From: Lichtheimia corymbifera B2541
Lineage: Eukaryota; Mucoromycota; Mucoromycetes; Mucorales; Lichtheimiaceae
NCBI GenBank assembly: GCA_000697475.1
Contig: JNEU01000773.1
Span: 100,800-164,799, forward strand
Length of the DNA: 64,000 bases
Direction of reading: 5' to 3'
Shown here: piece after piece, positions 37,419 to 48,869 of the stretch
Position numbering within the stretch: the first letter of the stretch is position 1
Layout: the number at the start of each line of letters is the position of its first letter
Translations under genes and position numbers: made by a program
Notes under the pieces: generated by a model
Databases searched by the model: none
Told to the model about the DNA's origin: nothing
The model's input: the letters and a program-made list of their open reading frames with translations, nothing else

Positions 37419-39155
37419 TTACAAGCTGAAAATCAAGGCTGCAAGGGCAACAGGGGCAGCAATGCTGCATAAGACAGGTCGCAAATACGAGCTACCACTT
37501 CCAGCAGGAGCAGCTTCGATACCTGAAGCTGATGCTGATGATGAACTAGCATCTGATGATGCAGACGATGAAGTAGGCATCAAACCACCAGCTGAGGATG
37601 AGCCAAACGAATCAGCTGAGGATGGAGACAAGGCTGAGGAATCAGTTGCTGAAGCTCCAGAGAAATCACTTGCACTTGCACCTGCTGAACCAAATGCATC
37701 ACTTGCAGATGCACTATCCGTAGGGGATGAAGCATCACCGCTAGCAGAAGCGTCACCACTAGCAAAGGCATCACCACTAGCAGAAGCATCACTAGCAGCG
37801 GCATCACCACTTGCAGAAGCATCACTAGCAGTAGCATCATCACTTGCAGAGGCATCACTTGCAGTAGCGTCATCACTAGCAGTAGCATCACCACTAGCAG
37901 AAGCAGCTGAAGCATCTGATTCTGAGGATCCTGAAGCATCTTCGGATGGAGAAGCTTCTAAAGAACCGCTATCTGAAGAGGAGGAGGCATCTGAAGAGCT
38001 TGAATCATCGGCAGCAGTAGTGGCACTAGCAGTGCTCACATCACCACTTGCTGAGCTATCATCGGCACCAGAAGCTTGGGCATCTTGATCACTGCTGCCA
38101 TCACCAGATGATGATGCACCAGCAGCAGTAGCAACACCTTGGTCGTCACCAGAAGGATCACTGCCATCTTGAGAATCATCACTAGCAGCAGTGGCATCTT
38201 GAGTATCATCACCAGAAGGATCACTGCCATCTTGAGAATCATCACTAGCAGCAGTGGCATCTTGGGAATCATCACCAGAAGGATCGCTGCCGTCTTGAGA
38301 GTCATCGGCAGAAGCAGTGGCATCTTGAGAATCATCACCGGAAGGATCGCTGCCGTCTTGAGAGTCATCGGCAGAAGCAGTGGCATCTTGAGAATCATCA
38401 CCAGAAGGATCACTGCCATCTTGAGAGTCATCGGCAGAAGCAGTGGCATCTTGAGAATCATCACCAGAAGGATCGCTGCCATCTTGAGAGCTATCGCCAG
38501 ATGAATCACCAACATCACGCGATTCAGCAGCAGAACTATCATTATCGCCTTCATTGTCTTGAGAGCCATCTATGAATGATAAATGTCAGTTACCAATGCA
38601 TGCATGTTGAATCCGAAAAATAGGCTTCTTACCATCTTGGCTCTCGCCACTGTCATCATCTTGGGCGTCTCCACTTTCGTCGCCCTGAGTGTCTTCCCCA
38701 GTAGCATCATTGCTATCATCGCCCTTATCATCTGCGGATGATGCTTGTACATCGGAAGATGTTTCGTCATCATTATTACTGTCATCTTGGCCATCATCTT
38801 GGCTATCATCTTGGCTATCATCTTGGCTATCATCTTGGCTATCATCTTGGTTATCGTCATCTTGGGAATCGTCTTGGTTATCGTCATCTTGAGATCCATC
38901 ATCCTTGGAAGACGAAGAATCATTGTCATCACTGGAATCATCATCTTGAGAAGATGAACCATGATCGTCACTGCTACCACTGTCGTGACCCTTGTGGCGT
39001 TTCATCAATTGTACACCAACGACGTTTGTATCTAGAGCGCCAACGACATTTTGATGATCGAGAGCATAGCCTACAGGTGCAGGTAGACCTTGAGTGGTGG
39101 TTGCCAAAATGGCTGAAGTAATGAGAGTGATAGCAAGAGGGCTGGTGGGTTTCAT
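37419..39155 (-). CDS. Asp/Ser-rich repeat protein, probably GPI-anchored cell wall protein
   Basis: Predicted 557 residues, exons (minus) 39155-38633 and 38569-37419. An N-terminal signal peptide (MKPTSPLAITLITSAILATT) is followed by a dibasic site (LMKRHKG) that could be cleaved in the Golgi. The mature protein is almost entirely low complexity. It starts with a SQDD-type array, then has about six copies of a 21-residue repeat built on DGSDPSGDDSQDATASADD, then ASDASASGDA-type repeats. The C-terminus is a short hydrophobic tail (VLCSIAAPVALAALIFSL) behind a Ser/Gly-rich stretch, as in GPI signals. No enzymatic domain is seen. A highly acidic, Ser-rich surface or adhesin role is inferred. 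Confidence 0.8.
38140..38500. repeat. 63-bp coding minisatellite
   Basis: About six tandem 63-bp units lie inside the wall-protein gene, encoding the 21-residue Asp/Ser repeat. Neighbouring units differ by a few bases. Unit number is expected to vary between strains. Confidence 0.85.
38790..38910. repeat. 12-bp-scale coding repeats (Ser-Gln-Asp-Asp)
   Basis: Consecutive units reading TCATCTTGGCTA on the plus strand encode tandem SQDD and NQDD on the minus strand, in exon 1 of the wall-protein gene. Confidence 0.8.
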
Positions 39156-39613
39156 TATTGAATTGTACAAAGAAATGTGATTCTACAGCTCCCAACAGAG
39201 ATCGACGACCGGTCTTTTATAGTTGATCGTCGTCGTTTGTGTATGTATGTGAGTGTGTACTATAAATAAGGTTTCTTTCTCCTCAGTAACAAATGTACAT
39301 TTGTTTATCTCTCCTAAGGATCGTCCGCGCCATTTTCGGTGTTGCGCCGACTAGCGAGAGAAAATAAAAAAGGATCGACGACGCCCTGGTACCCAAACAA
39401 AAAAACAACGACTAAACAAGCCCAATTTCACCACTAATGCATGTGTGTATATGCGAGTGAGACAAATTTAGTAACGTTTTACTTTATATGCTCTCGCTTT
39501 GTTTTTACATGTGCATGTGTATAAGAGAGATAGAGAGAGAAAGAGTGTAAAAATACATTAAAGAAGGAGAATCAAATGAGAAGGGGGTGGAAAAAGTTAA
39601 TCTCTCGTTTCAT
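39156..39613. other. Intergenic with promoter of the wall-protein gene
   Basis: Apart from the TATA-like site listed separately, it contains GA-rich and GT-rich low-complexity stretches (about 39480-39550) and no gene. Confidence 0.5.
39214..39221 (-). promoter_or_regulatory. TATA-like box, wall-protein gene
   Basis: TATAAAAG on the minus strand, about 60 bp upstream of the ATG at 39155. The same spacing is seen for two other genes in this window. Confidence 0.5.
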
Positions 39614-42207
39614 TCAAGGGTGAGGAGGAGGATGTCGTGCATCGACCTGCGCTTGGATCCGTTGAGCTAATGCTGCCTTGAAATCCTTTTCATCATCGTC
39701 CTTATTACTACTACGAGGTGGTGGTCTTGGAGGGATATGTGGTGCTTTGTTTACTGCTGCTGGATGGTGGTGGTCATCATCGTGGCTGTGCCGATGCCAA
39801 ACCTTGATAGTGTCAGGATCGTCGCTTGCATCAGGAGAATAATCTTCCATACTGGTAGCTCGACTACCACCTGTAAGCGTGCTTTGGGATATGCTGCCGG
39901 TACTAAATCTCATCAATGAACTAGTGTTGCTGATCACTGAACTGGTATGATGATTGCTCCCTGTAGTGCTACGATAGGAGGAGGACCCGGGTTGTTGCTG
40001 TTGGCGTGGCGGTTCTCGTAACACACTAAGCTCGTCAATCGTATTCTGATTCACCCAAGATCGCATTAATAGATATTGTGTAATTGTCTGTTGTTGCTCT
40101 TCGAGACTATCCTCTTCAACCATATTTTCTTTGTTTGCTGCATCATCATCGTTGTTGTTGTTGTTCCCCCCAAACATGCCACCACTAAATCTTCCAATGC
40201 CTGATGCAGACCGATGCAATAAGGCGCTGGATAAAGCTGCAGGTCGCAAGTGATGGTGTTTTTGCGCTGCTTTCACAAACCAATTCGGTGGTACTGCAGT
40301 ATATGCTGGTCCTTTTTGAAAACTGCTGATGATATCAAGTACTGCTGCAACGCGTGGATCATCCATGGCAGCAGCTTTGTTATTGTTGGCAGCAGCAAGC
40401 ATGTACGTCATATCATGGATAAACGTTCCCAGGAAAGGTACGGTAGGCTTGGTATAATGTTCTGCACGAATATTGGCTGCACTACGACCTTGGATCACGG
40501 ATGCATTCACCATGCCCATATGTTCACGATATTTGCCGTAATTATCGCTCTCGCTCATCAATTCATTGAGTCCTTCAAGCTTGGTCATGCTCTTTTTGGG
40601 AATATAAGCCCATGTTCGTCGTAGTCGTTGCACAGGTGGTGTGCCAAGAGCCGATACAATGGCCTTGAGCGTTTGATAATTGTTGAGATCCAAGCATTTT
40701 GACGCCACCTTGATCCAATGATTGATATGCTGAGCACGTGAAGAAGCTTCTTGTGGTAAAAGAATGGTATGTTCAATGACGCGAGTCAAGTAATTGAAAA
40801 AGTCGGTAGATGCAACGATGCGTGGATGAGGATGTTTTGCTGAATGTTCCAATAATGCTTTTGGTGGAATTGCATTGAAGATGGCGCTTTCGATGAGAGT
40901 GACTTGATAAGCGATCATGTGTGCTGGGAATTGCAATATGGTTGGGATGGTAGCGGCACTCATATACAGGGTACGTACACGATTCAAGGTATGTTTCACA
41001 TCAGCTGCAGCTCCCGTGTATTGTAGGATGGTGTTATCCAATTCAGCAGCTTTGTTACCGCTTGTTTGTTGTTTACGTTGTCTGCAATCTTTGATGGTGC
41101 TCTCCAATTCATCTAGCCTGGCCTGCAGGATACGATGCGTTGTCAAGAGAGGTGGTGCTGGAATGATTGGAAGATGATCGGTGTTGAGTGATGTTGCTGA
41201 TGGTGGACTAAGGCTATCACCAGCATTGGTTTGTGCAGGAACAAGATGAGTTGGGTCTACTTTGCCTTCTGCAACAGCTCGGTTGTGCATCACTTTGGTT
41301 GCCATGTCATCATCATGAGGAGGGGTCTCCGAATAAGGTCGTCGATAGTGACCAATGTTATTGGGATCATTGGCTGGTGATTGCGGTGCACTCACAGGGC
41401 GGATATCATCAGGTAATGGACGTTGTGGAATACGTGGTTTGGGTACAGGTGGTTGGTGGTCTATAATGATTAATAACACGTGTGTCAATAATCAAAGTAC
41501 TGCCACTACTGCTGATGATGATATATTAATTACCCAAATCTTTGGTCGGAGATGCTGGCCGGGATGGAGTAGGTCGTAATGGCTTTGGAGGGATGACAGG
41601 CTTTTGTATACGTGAAGGTTTGGGTGGAAGAGGAGGTCGAGGGGACTTTGGTGCAATAGGTTCGGGTATCTGGTTTCTGGATGGCGAATGGGTGTCGATG
41701 ATATGTTCAATATGTGTCAAACAAGTGTGCATCGCGGAGATCAATGCCGTATACTGCTTTGGTTGCGAGACAATGGCTATTCACAATGCTAAGCGTGAGG
41801 CTTTGTCGCATTCAACTAGAAAATCACCCCCTTTTTCCACTTACAAGAATGGATAAACTTGATATCATATAGACCCTGCAATGCTTGTTGTGTTATATCC
41901 ATATAGGACATATACGCATCCTAGGAAACCGCGTTCGATATATAAGTCCAACCTTCTTTTTCCGTGATGGTGTGAATTGACTATCGTGAATGAGCTCACC
42001 TTGACTTTTCCCTCCTCTTCGAGCCGAGTGGCTGATAGAAGAGTGGTCTCAACATGTTGCATCACGGCGAGAGAGCGATTGCAGAATGCCCGATGGTAGA
42101 TGTGGAAAGAGAAGAAGGAAGGCTACTGAGTCAGCGCCTTTGTACAGCGCTCTGAATAATTTACGAGCCAAATCTGGTGGTGCGACTTTTTGTGTATGTG
42201 TGCCCAT
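39614..42207 (-). CDS. RasGEF (Cdc25-type) with N-terminal USP8/MIT-like helices
   Basis: Predicted 764 residues, exons (minus) 42207-42127, 42047-42000, 41920-41845, 41776-41534, 41460-39614. The N-terminus (PPDLARKLFRALYKGADS, TTLLSATRLEEEGKVKD, AYMSYMDITQQAL) resembles the USP8/AMSH dimerisation or MIT helical bundle. A Pro-rich linker (PPLPPKPSR, PVIPPKPLR) with SH3-ligand-like motifs follows. The RasGEF core includes FPAHMIAYQVTLIESAIF, HINHWIKVASKCLDLNNYQ, SALGTPPVQRLRRTW and VPFLGTFIHDMTYM. Such domains load GTP onto Ras-type GTPases. The first intron has a weak TTGAG acceptor; I accept it because it is phase-consistent and a TATAAAAG lies 64 bp before the ATG. The Ser/Asn-rich tail has no known domain. 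Confidence 0.78.
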
Positions 42208-42887
42208 TGTTTGCTGTTATCCATATTCGTTCAATTGGCTCAAAGAGACAAAAGACAACTCATTGTCCTTTTATAAAAGAGAATGAATGACACCATTCCA
42301 CGATAATCGAATGCAAATTATGTCACTTTTCATGCGTGAATGATTACATCAGGTCACACCACACCCACACACAATCCCGCCCTTGTCACAAACGTAGACC
42401 CCCATCACTGCGTCTATACTCCAACAGGATGCATGTAACACAACCTGGTCCTATCAGGGATGGTCACTTAAAAGGTTGACAATAATGCATGTCCAAGGGA
42501 GAATGTCAAATAAAGGTGTCTCGAACGTCGTGTGCTGCTGGGTTATCTACGTTTCATCAACCGGCATAGTGGTTGCCGGCTTTATTTACATACTTGTCTC
42601 CCTCTCCCACCCCTTGCTTCCATCAGCACCGCCATCATCCATCCATCAATCATACCATGGTATGATCCATGGCATAATAGCCCCCCTGATTTGCTTTTGA
42701 CACCACATGTAGTAGTTGTGCAACATCTCCTTTATATAATGTATATTACATTCATTACCATTCACAAATATATACGCCCCATCCTAGTTTTCTTTCATTG
42801 CCAAGCCCTTACTACATATCATATATAAACATTCACATCTCTTCTTTTTCGTAAAGTATCACTTTTTATCCAAAATCGACTTTCATC
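42208..42887. promoter_or_regulatory. Divergent promoter: RasGEF and STE20-like kinase
   Basis: Both genes start outwards from this interval. TATAAAAG lies on the minus strand at about 42270-42277, 64 bp from the RasGEF ATG. TATATAAA lies on the plus strand at about 42822-42829, about 60 bp from the kinase ATG. Confidence 0.5.
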
Positions 42888-45129
42888 ATGTCATCCGAAA
42901 CCGTGGTTACTCCTTTAATATCACCATCATCCTCCAATGTCGAGCTGCAACGGTCACGATCGACTGCTACTATCTCTCGTCAAAAATCACTAAATCGCAT
43001 GTTGTCGTCAGCTACACGCCGTAAACGACGTGGAAGAGCAGACAGCGAAAGCATTCCGAACAAAGAGGAAAAGCCTTTATCAAGACAACGATCATTAAGT
43101 GAGATGATGAATCGGTTGACATCCTCTTTTCGCTCACGCTCGGCTAATCGATCACCAAAATCATCGTCCTTTTCCACCAAGATTGAAGATTACGAGACAT
43201 ATCGCTTGATAGGTAAAACATAGTTATACAACGATGCTGTACGTGAGGCCTTACAACATCATCATATAGGCTCAGGGGCAACAGCTGCTGTGTTTTCTGC
43301 GGTGCATACACCATCCCGATATCCAGTAGCTATTAAAAAGGTCAACTTGGAATTGCTCGATAAGGGCCAAGAGGATGCTTCTCGTTTGGATGCTTTACGT
43401 AAAGAGATCCAGATCATGACCTTGTGTCGCCATACCCATTTGCTCCCTGTTTACCAGAGCTTTGTATCCCTATCACATTTGTATATTATCACGCCGATCA
43501 TGTCAGCAGGTAATGATGATTCTTAAATTGCCACCCATTTACATACCCCCTTTTTCCTCATCATTGTACCGTGAGAGACTTGGATAGAGTCAGCTAATTA
43601 GATATACGCCATTTTAGGGTCCTGCCATGATCTACTAGTACACACACAACACGAGGGTCTGGAAGAGCCCATTGTCGCATGGTAATAACAACAATCACCC
43701 TTTTCACTTTTAACACGTGCGTGTAACTCAAACTCTATGTATGTATGCAGCATTGTCAAGCAAGTGATGCTTGGTTTGGAGTACCTACATGATAATGGCC
43801 TTGTGCACCGTGACGTCAAATCCGCCAATCTGTTACTGGACCGGGATACTGGAACTGTCAAGCTAGCTGATTTTGGAGTGAGCAACCATCTTCGTACGAT
43901 GGATGTGGTCACAGCTACAACATCACCACCACCAAGCTCTTCAGCAGGTGCCTCAATAGCATCTTGTAACCAACGTTCTTCACGTTATCGACAACTACAA
44001 CAACAAAGAGCAGCAAGACTCAAACCCGTTGGTGGTTCAACATCCGACGACACTAATACAACGGCGGAAGAAGATGCATTGTCAGATTCATTTATGCAGA
44101 TGCTATTACCACCATTGGCTGTTGTTGCTGCTGACAAACCACCTAGTATTGATGTACCCAGTGTACGTATCTCACAAGCATCCACGTTAGTGCTGAGTCC
44201 TCAAGGAACCCATGTGGGAGATGATGAAGCAAGTCGACTTTTGGTACCAGGTGGTGGTGGTGGTTCAAGCAATCATTCTGGTGGACTCTCATGTGATTCC
44301 TCATTTAGTCGTCCAAGCAAGAATGCAGTACGCAGGTCGTTTGTTGGCACACCTTGCTGGATGGCACCTGAAATTCTGAAAAACCGTGAATATAATACCC
44401 TTGTTGATATTTGGTCATTGGCTGTCACTGCCATTGAATTGGCCTGTGGCCGACCCCCTTACACGGATCATGATCCCATGGCGGTAAGTATAAATCTATT
44501 CACATTGTGTACATAGGCTAATAATATGATTAGATTTTTTCCATGATTGTCAATGATCCACCACCTACATTAGCATCCAGTGGATGTCAATACGACTATA
44601 CCATTTATTTTCAGAGCTTTTTGGATCAGTGTTTGCACAAAGACCCAGAGTCACGTTGCTCGGCAACGGAAGCCTTGGCACATCCATTCTTGAAAAGAGC
44701 ACCTACACCACAATTGTTGATGCGATTTTTGGCCAAGATCGATTTGGATAAACGTCCTGATTTGCATTACCACGGTGTACCAGCCATTGTAGGTTCGGGT
44801 GGACGTAATCATCACCATCACCCAGGAGCAGGCCAAGGTATATATGAATCATTCAATGAAACGACTCACCACCTAACTTTATATTAGCATGGGATTTTTC
44901 ACCAAGACAATCGGTGCAGCTTCGAGACCCTGAAGAACAAGAAGAAGAAGAATATTCACCATTGGATTCTGAACCACCGATGACACCTCCACAACAACCC
45001 GATGATAGCATCACTTCACAAACAGGCATCCTTCAGCATCATCATTACCATCAACAAGAAAGCAGTAGCCCCATTGCCCTTGATGTTGATTTGACCAAGG
45101 TCGGTCAACATATGCGTCAGATCGTCTAA
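42888..45129 (+). CDS. STE20/OSR1-SPAK-like protein kinase with activation-segment insertion
   Basis: Predicted 635 residues, exons 42888-43212, 43270-43509, 43618-43681, 43751-44483, 44534-44837, 44888-45129. A Ser/Arg-rich N-tail (~100 residues) precedes the kinase. Gly loop [12 protein letters not shown] (109-120), VAIKK with Lys131, [11 protein letters not shown] with Asp231, DFGVS (250-254) and GTPCWMAPE (409-417) are all intact. The PCWMAPE form is typical of OSR1/SPAK and related germinal-centre kinases. DFG and APE are about 163 residues apart instead of the usual 20-35. The insert is Ser/Gln/Gly-rich, lies inside one exon, and has no splice signals that would remove it neatly. The acidic C-tail shows no clear CCT domain. 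Confidence 0.83.
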
Positions 45130-45349
45130 AAAGGATACTTCATCACCAACAGAAACAATAAAATGTCTGCTTTGAAACATGTTTATTTAGTGATAACGGT
45201 GTTGATACATAAATTACATAGCAATCAATGGGTCCAGTACTTGGTATCACAAGGAGGAGCAGCAGCAGCCGACTGAGTTGTTTGAATGAATTTATTGCTG
45301 CGAAGCATGGTTCTCCACCCCCGCCAACCGTTGTTGTACCAGTGCTCCG

Positions 45350-47165
45350 ATGCGGATCTGCTACTACGATCTACTCAATGTCGAACGAACGGCAACTGAC
45401 GTCGACCTTAAAAAGGCGTATCGAAAGCAAGCTTTAATATGGCATCCTGGTCAGCAATGGAGCGATTTGGAATGGACTGAAGAGTTTAGTATTGACCATT
45501 CATATATATAGACAAGAATGCCGATCGTGTTGAAGAGGCCACTGCGCGATTTGCCATGATCCAAGAGGCATATGAAGTCTTATCCGATCCACACGAACGA
45601 GCATGGTAATATATCCAAGATAGAGCCATGGTTTATGTATGCTGAGTGTCTATAAAAGGTACGATGGCCATCGTGATGCAATTCTCCGTGGAGACGATCG
45701 TCCTGGTAGCAAGGATAGTAGTGCTGGAACGACAGCCGAGGATCTCATGCGATACTTTAGCATGTCAGAATTCCGTGGCTTTGGAGATGATGACAAGGTA
45801 GGTAACAAAGAGAGAGAGGGGGCCCGTTGCATTGTCATTTAACGTGTTACTTTTAGGGCTTTTTTGCCGTCTATCGCAAGCTGTTTCAGAAACTTGATGA
45901 AGAAGAGGCATCCGCTTACATGCCTGATGAAAACGATGCTCAATCTTTTACCCATCATCCATCGTTTGGCAATTCAAAGACACCCTTTGCGGATCAAGAT
46001 GGCTATCTCGGCTATGGTGCCTATGCTCGTGATTTCTATGCAGCATGGATGAATTTCAGCAGTGTCAAATCATTTGCATGGATGGACAAATGGCGATTAC
46101 CTGATGCACCCAATCGATATGTACGTCGAGCCATGGAAAAGGAGAATAGAAAGGCGCGTGAAGTCGCAAGGAAAGAATACAATGACACCGTGAGGGTATG
46201 TATACGATATATATTTATAGGAGGAGGGTCATTGTTAACAAGATGGTTGTAGAGCTTGGCTACCTTTGTACGTAAACGTGATCCACGTTTCAAGAAATAT
46301 CAGGTGGAGGAGCAACAACGACGTGAAGCTATTCAAGCTGAACAAAAGGCTCGTGCACAACGCGAAAAGGAGGAGCTTCAAGCACAACTTGCCGCATACA
46401 AGGAGCAAGAGTGGGAAAAGGTTACCATGGTATTATCTGAAGATGAGCAAGACGAGGACAATGATGGTGCTGCCAACGATGAGACCGATTTTTATTGCGT
46501 GGTCTGCGACAAGTTTTACAAGAGCGAGCAACAATACGTGGCGCATGAAAGCAGTCGGAAGCATGTCAAGCTTGCTCAAGCCATGAAACAAGAAATGATG
46601 GCCGATGACGAAGCGTTTGATTTCACATCCAAGAATACAGCAAACGAAGCATCACAACCTATACCAGACGATGATGATGATGATGAGACACCCAGCATTA
46701 TCACCACCAGCTCATCTAAAAAGAAGAAAAAGAACAAAAAAGGTCCCAGATTTGGCTTTGAGCAAGCGGATGATGACGCCAACGAAGAGGATGAGATCAG
46801 TCAATTGACAGCAGCGCTTGAACTTGAACAACGGTCTCGACGAAGGAGGAAAACTAGCCCTGGATCAGAAGTATCTGCTGCTGCTGCAGAGGACCAAGCC
46901 AATGTTCCCCAGAAAGAGAGTGCCAAAGCCAAGCGTGAAAAGAGAAAGGAAAAGAAGAAACAAAAGGAAGAAAAGGAAAAGGAACAAGGCGTAAGTACTA
47001 ATGTTCGATTATGATGCGATGTGATCATTGACATGAATGATTGTATAGCAACGATGCAATGTCTGTGGTGAATGTTATGAAACACGGAATCAGCTCTTCA
47101 ATCATATCAAAAGCACAGGTCATGCGCTTGCAGCACCACAAGGCAAAGGCGGCAAAAGACGATGA
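45350..47165 (+). CDS. JJJ1: DnaJ/zinc-finger ribosome biogenesis factor, Jjj1/DNAJC21
   Basis: Predicted 508 residues, exons 45350-45449, 45512-45605, 45659-45797, 45857-46195, 46253-46990, 47049-47165. The J-domain ([25 protein letters not shown] across intron 1) is followed by the family segment [16 protein letters not shown] and then [21 protein letters not shown] long charged coiled-coil, one C2H2 finger ([24 protein letters not shown]) and a second C-terminal finger ([20 protein letters not shown]) complete the Jjj1/DNAJC21 layout. In yeast the protein recruits Ssa Hsp70 to release Arx1 from cytosolic 60S subunits. Start at MRICYY: an earlier ATG (45306) is out of frame and closes quickly. 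Confidence 0.9.
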
Positions 47166-47473
47166 CAACAGCAGTAGTAGTAGATAGACCAATGTATAGA
47201 TAAAAACAATTTTGTATTGATCCGAAGATATCACTTGTTGGGAACTTGGGGGATATATATGGATGTTGCTATGATACGTCTAAGAATGAATAGTACCCAC
47301 GGTTACCATGGTGCGTGGAACAACAATAAAATCATATGTGGTCAAGTGATGGGAACGGCTGGGATACAGTCAGTCAATGGTTATGTACGCATGACTATCA
47401 CATCTCTTTATTTACTCGGCACCACCACAACTAAGCCCACCTACACATACCCAACTTTTTACCGTGCCCTCTG

Positions 47474-47923
47474 ATGGCAACCACCACCACCACAACAACA
47501 ACAACAGCACCGGTCGATCCATTGCACCCATCAGCAGCCGTTTCTAATAACGAGCCTAAAGCTTGGCTTCGAGCCCATGGCCGTGTCCTGCCGCAATTCC
47601 TGATTACGTTGACGTCGTATATGGCGATTGGGACTTTGGCAGTAGTTACGGTGACGTCGCTTTTCTGCTTTTTTCTTGCGGTCAGTGTGTGTGAAGATGT
47701 GATCCGTGCGGCTATCCCTACACGTCTACTGCAGTATGAATGGATAATTGTGATTGACAAGGTGCAGGCACACTTGACGCATTTCGCCGAGTGGGAACAG
47801 CGGAAACGAGACACATGGCCATTCAAATACCGAGATATGGATCGCTTCCACAAGATGCTAGTTTATTTGACAGAATACCTCAGAGACTATGTGCACCACC
47901 ACCGTCAAACACCTACCAAATAA
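47474..47923 (+). CDS. Small membrane protein, unrecognised
   Basis: Single-exon frame of 149 residues. A Thr-rich start (codon-repeat MATTTTTTTTT) is followed by one long hydrophobic stretch (residues ~42-75, LITLTSYMAIGTLAVVTVTS and FCFFLAVSV), probably one or two membrane helices. An amphipathic, Trp/His-rich C-terminal half follows (LTHFAEWEQRKRDTWPFKYR, FHKMLVYLTEYLRDYVHHH). I do not recognise the family. The opposite strand also has an open frame over part of it (a shadow). Composition and the hydrophobic block make coding likely. Confidence 0.6.
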   Translation: MATTTTTTTTTAPVDPLHPSAAVSNNEPKAWLRAHGRVLPQFLITLTSYMAIGTLAVVTVTSLFCFFLAVSVCEDVIRAAIPTRLLQYEWIIVIDKVQAHLTHFAEWEQRKRDTWPFKYRDMDRFHKMLVYLTEYLRDYVHHHRQTPTK

Positions 47924-48869
47924 AAAAAAGGAGGATAACAAAGAGACATAAAGCCGATTTTCGATGTCATGCAGGGGAAATACACACAATTGACTAGTTC
48001 CTAAAAGAGGAGGATGTATGTAGTTGATCGATCGCAAAAGAAAAAAACATTGGGGAACTACGGATCGATCACTGCTGTGAAAAAAAGGGAGGGAAGAAGA
48101 AGAGGAGCAGGAGGAGGAGGATGGGAATTTGGGAACAAGAACATAGACCGGATTCACCATATCAAACCGATATAGCAATAACAAAAGGAGGGTGATGAGT
48201 AATGGAGGAGGAGACATCATCTCGATAGGTCATCGTTTGTTTTATGGAGATCTTGCATTGTGCGATTCGATCGTATCTTTCCTTCCTGCCATTCCCCCTC
48301 TATTTCAGGTACATGGAAGAACAATGTCCACTGTATAAGCATGTGTCATGATCATTGGGTACGTTCTCCTCCTTCTCGGTTTGTTTGTTGTTGTAGTAAG
48401 TAAGGAGGTATCAGTGTTGCTCGATCGAATACGTATCATCGTATGTGCCTTGGTATCTCGTTTACGATGTTCCTTTCCAAGCACCCGGTAAGAAATGGGA
48501 TATCGCACCGGCCAACATGTTGTAAGCTTAGCAACCATTCAAGGAAAACAAATGGCATTTATGGGAATCGATCGAGAGATACAGAGAGCAAACAACTCCT
48601 TTACTACGATCATCATCAACATCTCCTTTGTCACAAGGAGAGAATACCAACCACCACCAACCACCCACTCACTCACTTTTTCATGGTTGCCACACAGCAG
48701 CATGCATTATTTACGTACACTCTATCTCTCTTTCCTCCCACATGTCATGAACATCCCCGTACACGTTCTTGTTAGGATAACACTCGGACCAGTTGGCTAA
48801 TTTATGGAAAAAGAGGCGTTGAATAATTTTTTTTAAAGTTTCAAAAGCACGGGGTTATACGATTTGAGA
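47924..48869. other. Intergenic, no gene seen
   Basis: Between two convergent genes. GA-rich low complexity near 48085-48125; small frames only. Confidence 0.5.

Noticed and set aside
37462..38088. 208-codon plus-strand frame, Ala/Glu/Ser-rich
   Set aside because: It is the antisense shadow of the repeat-coding wall-protein gene; the minus strand has the signal peptide, intron and GPI-like tail.
38140..38500. Regular repeats that could suggest a CRISPR array
   Set aside because: The repeats are contiguous, without unique spacers, in frame and coding; the genome is eukaryotic.
38036..38569. Met/Leu-rich minus-strand frame and matching plus-strand frames
   Set aside because: Off-frame readings of the 63-bp coding repeats; periodic composition explains the lack of stops.
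42000..42062. RasGEF start at the ATG at 42062
   Set aside because: It would discard the N-terminal helices matching the USP8/MIT type, and the TATA-like box fits the ATG at 42207 better.
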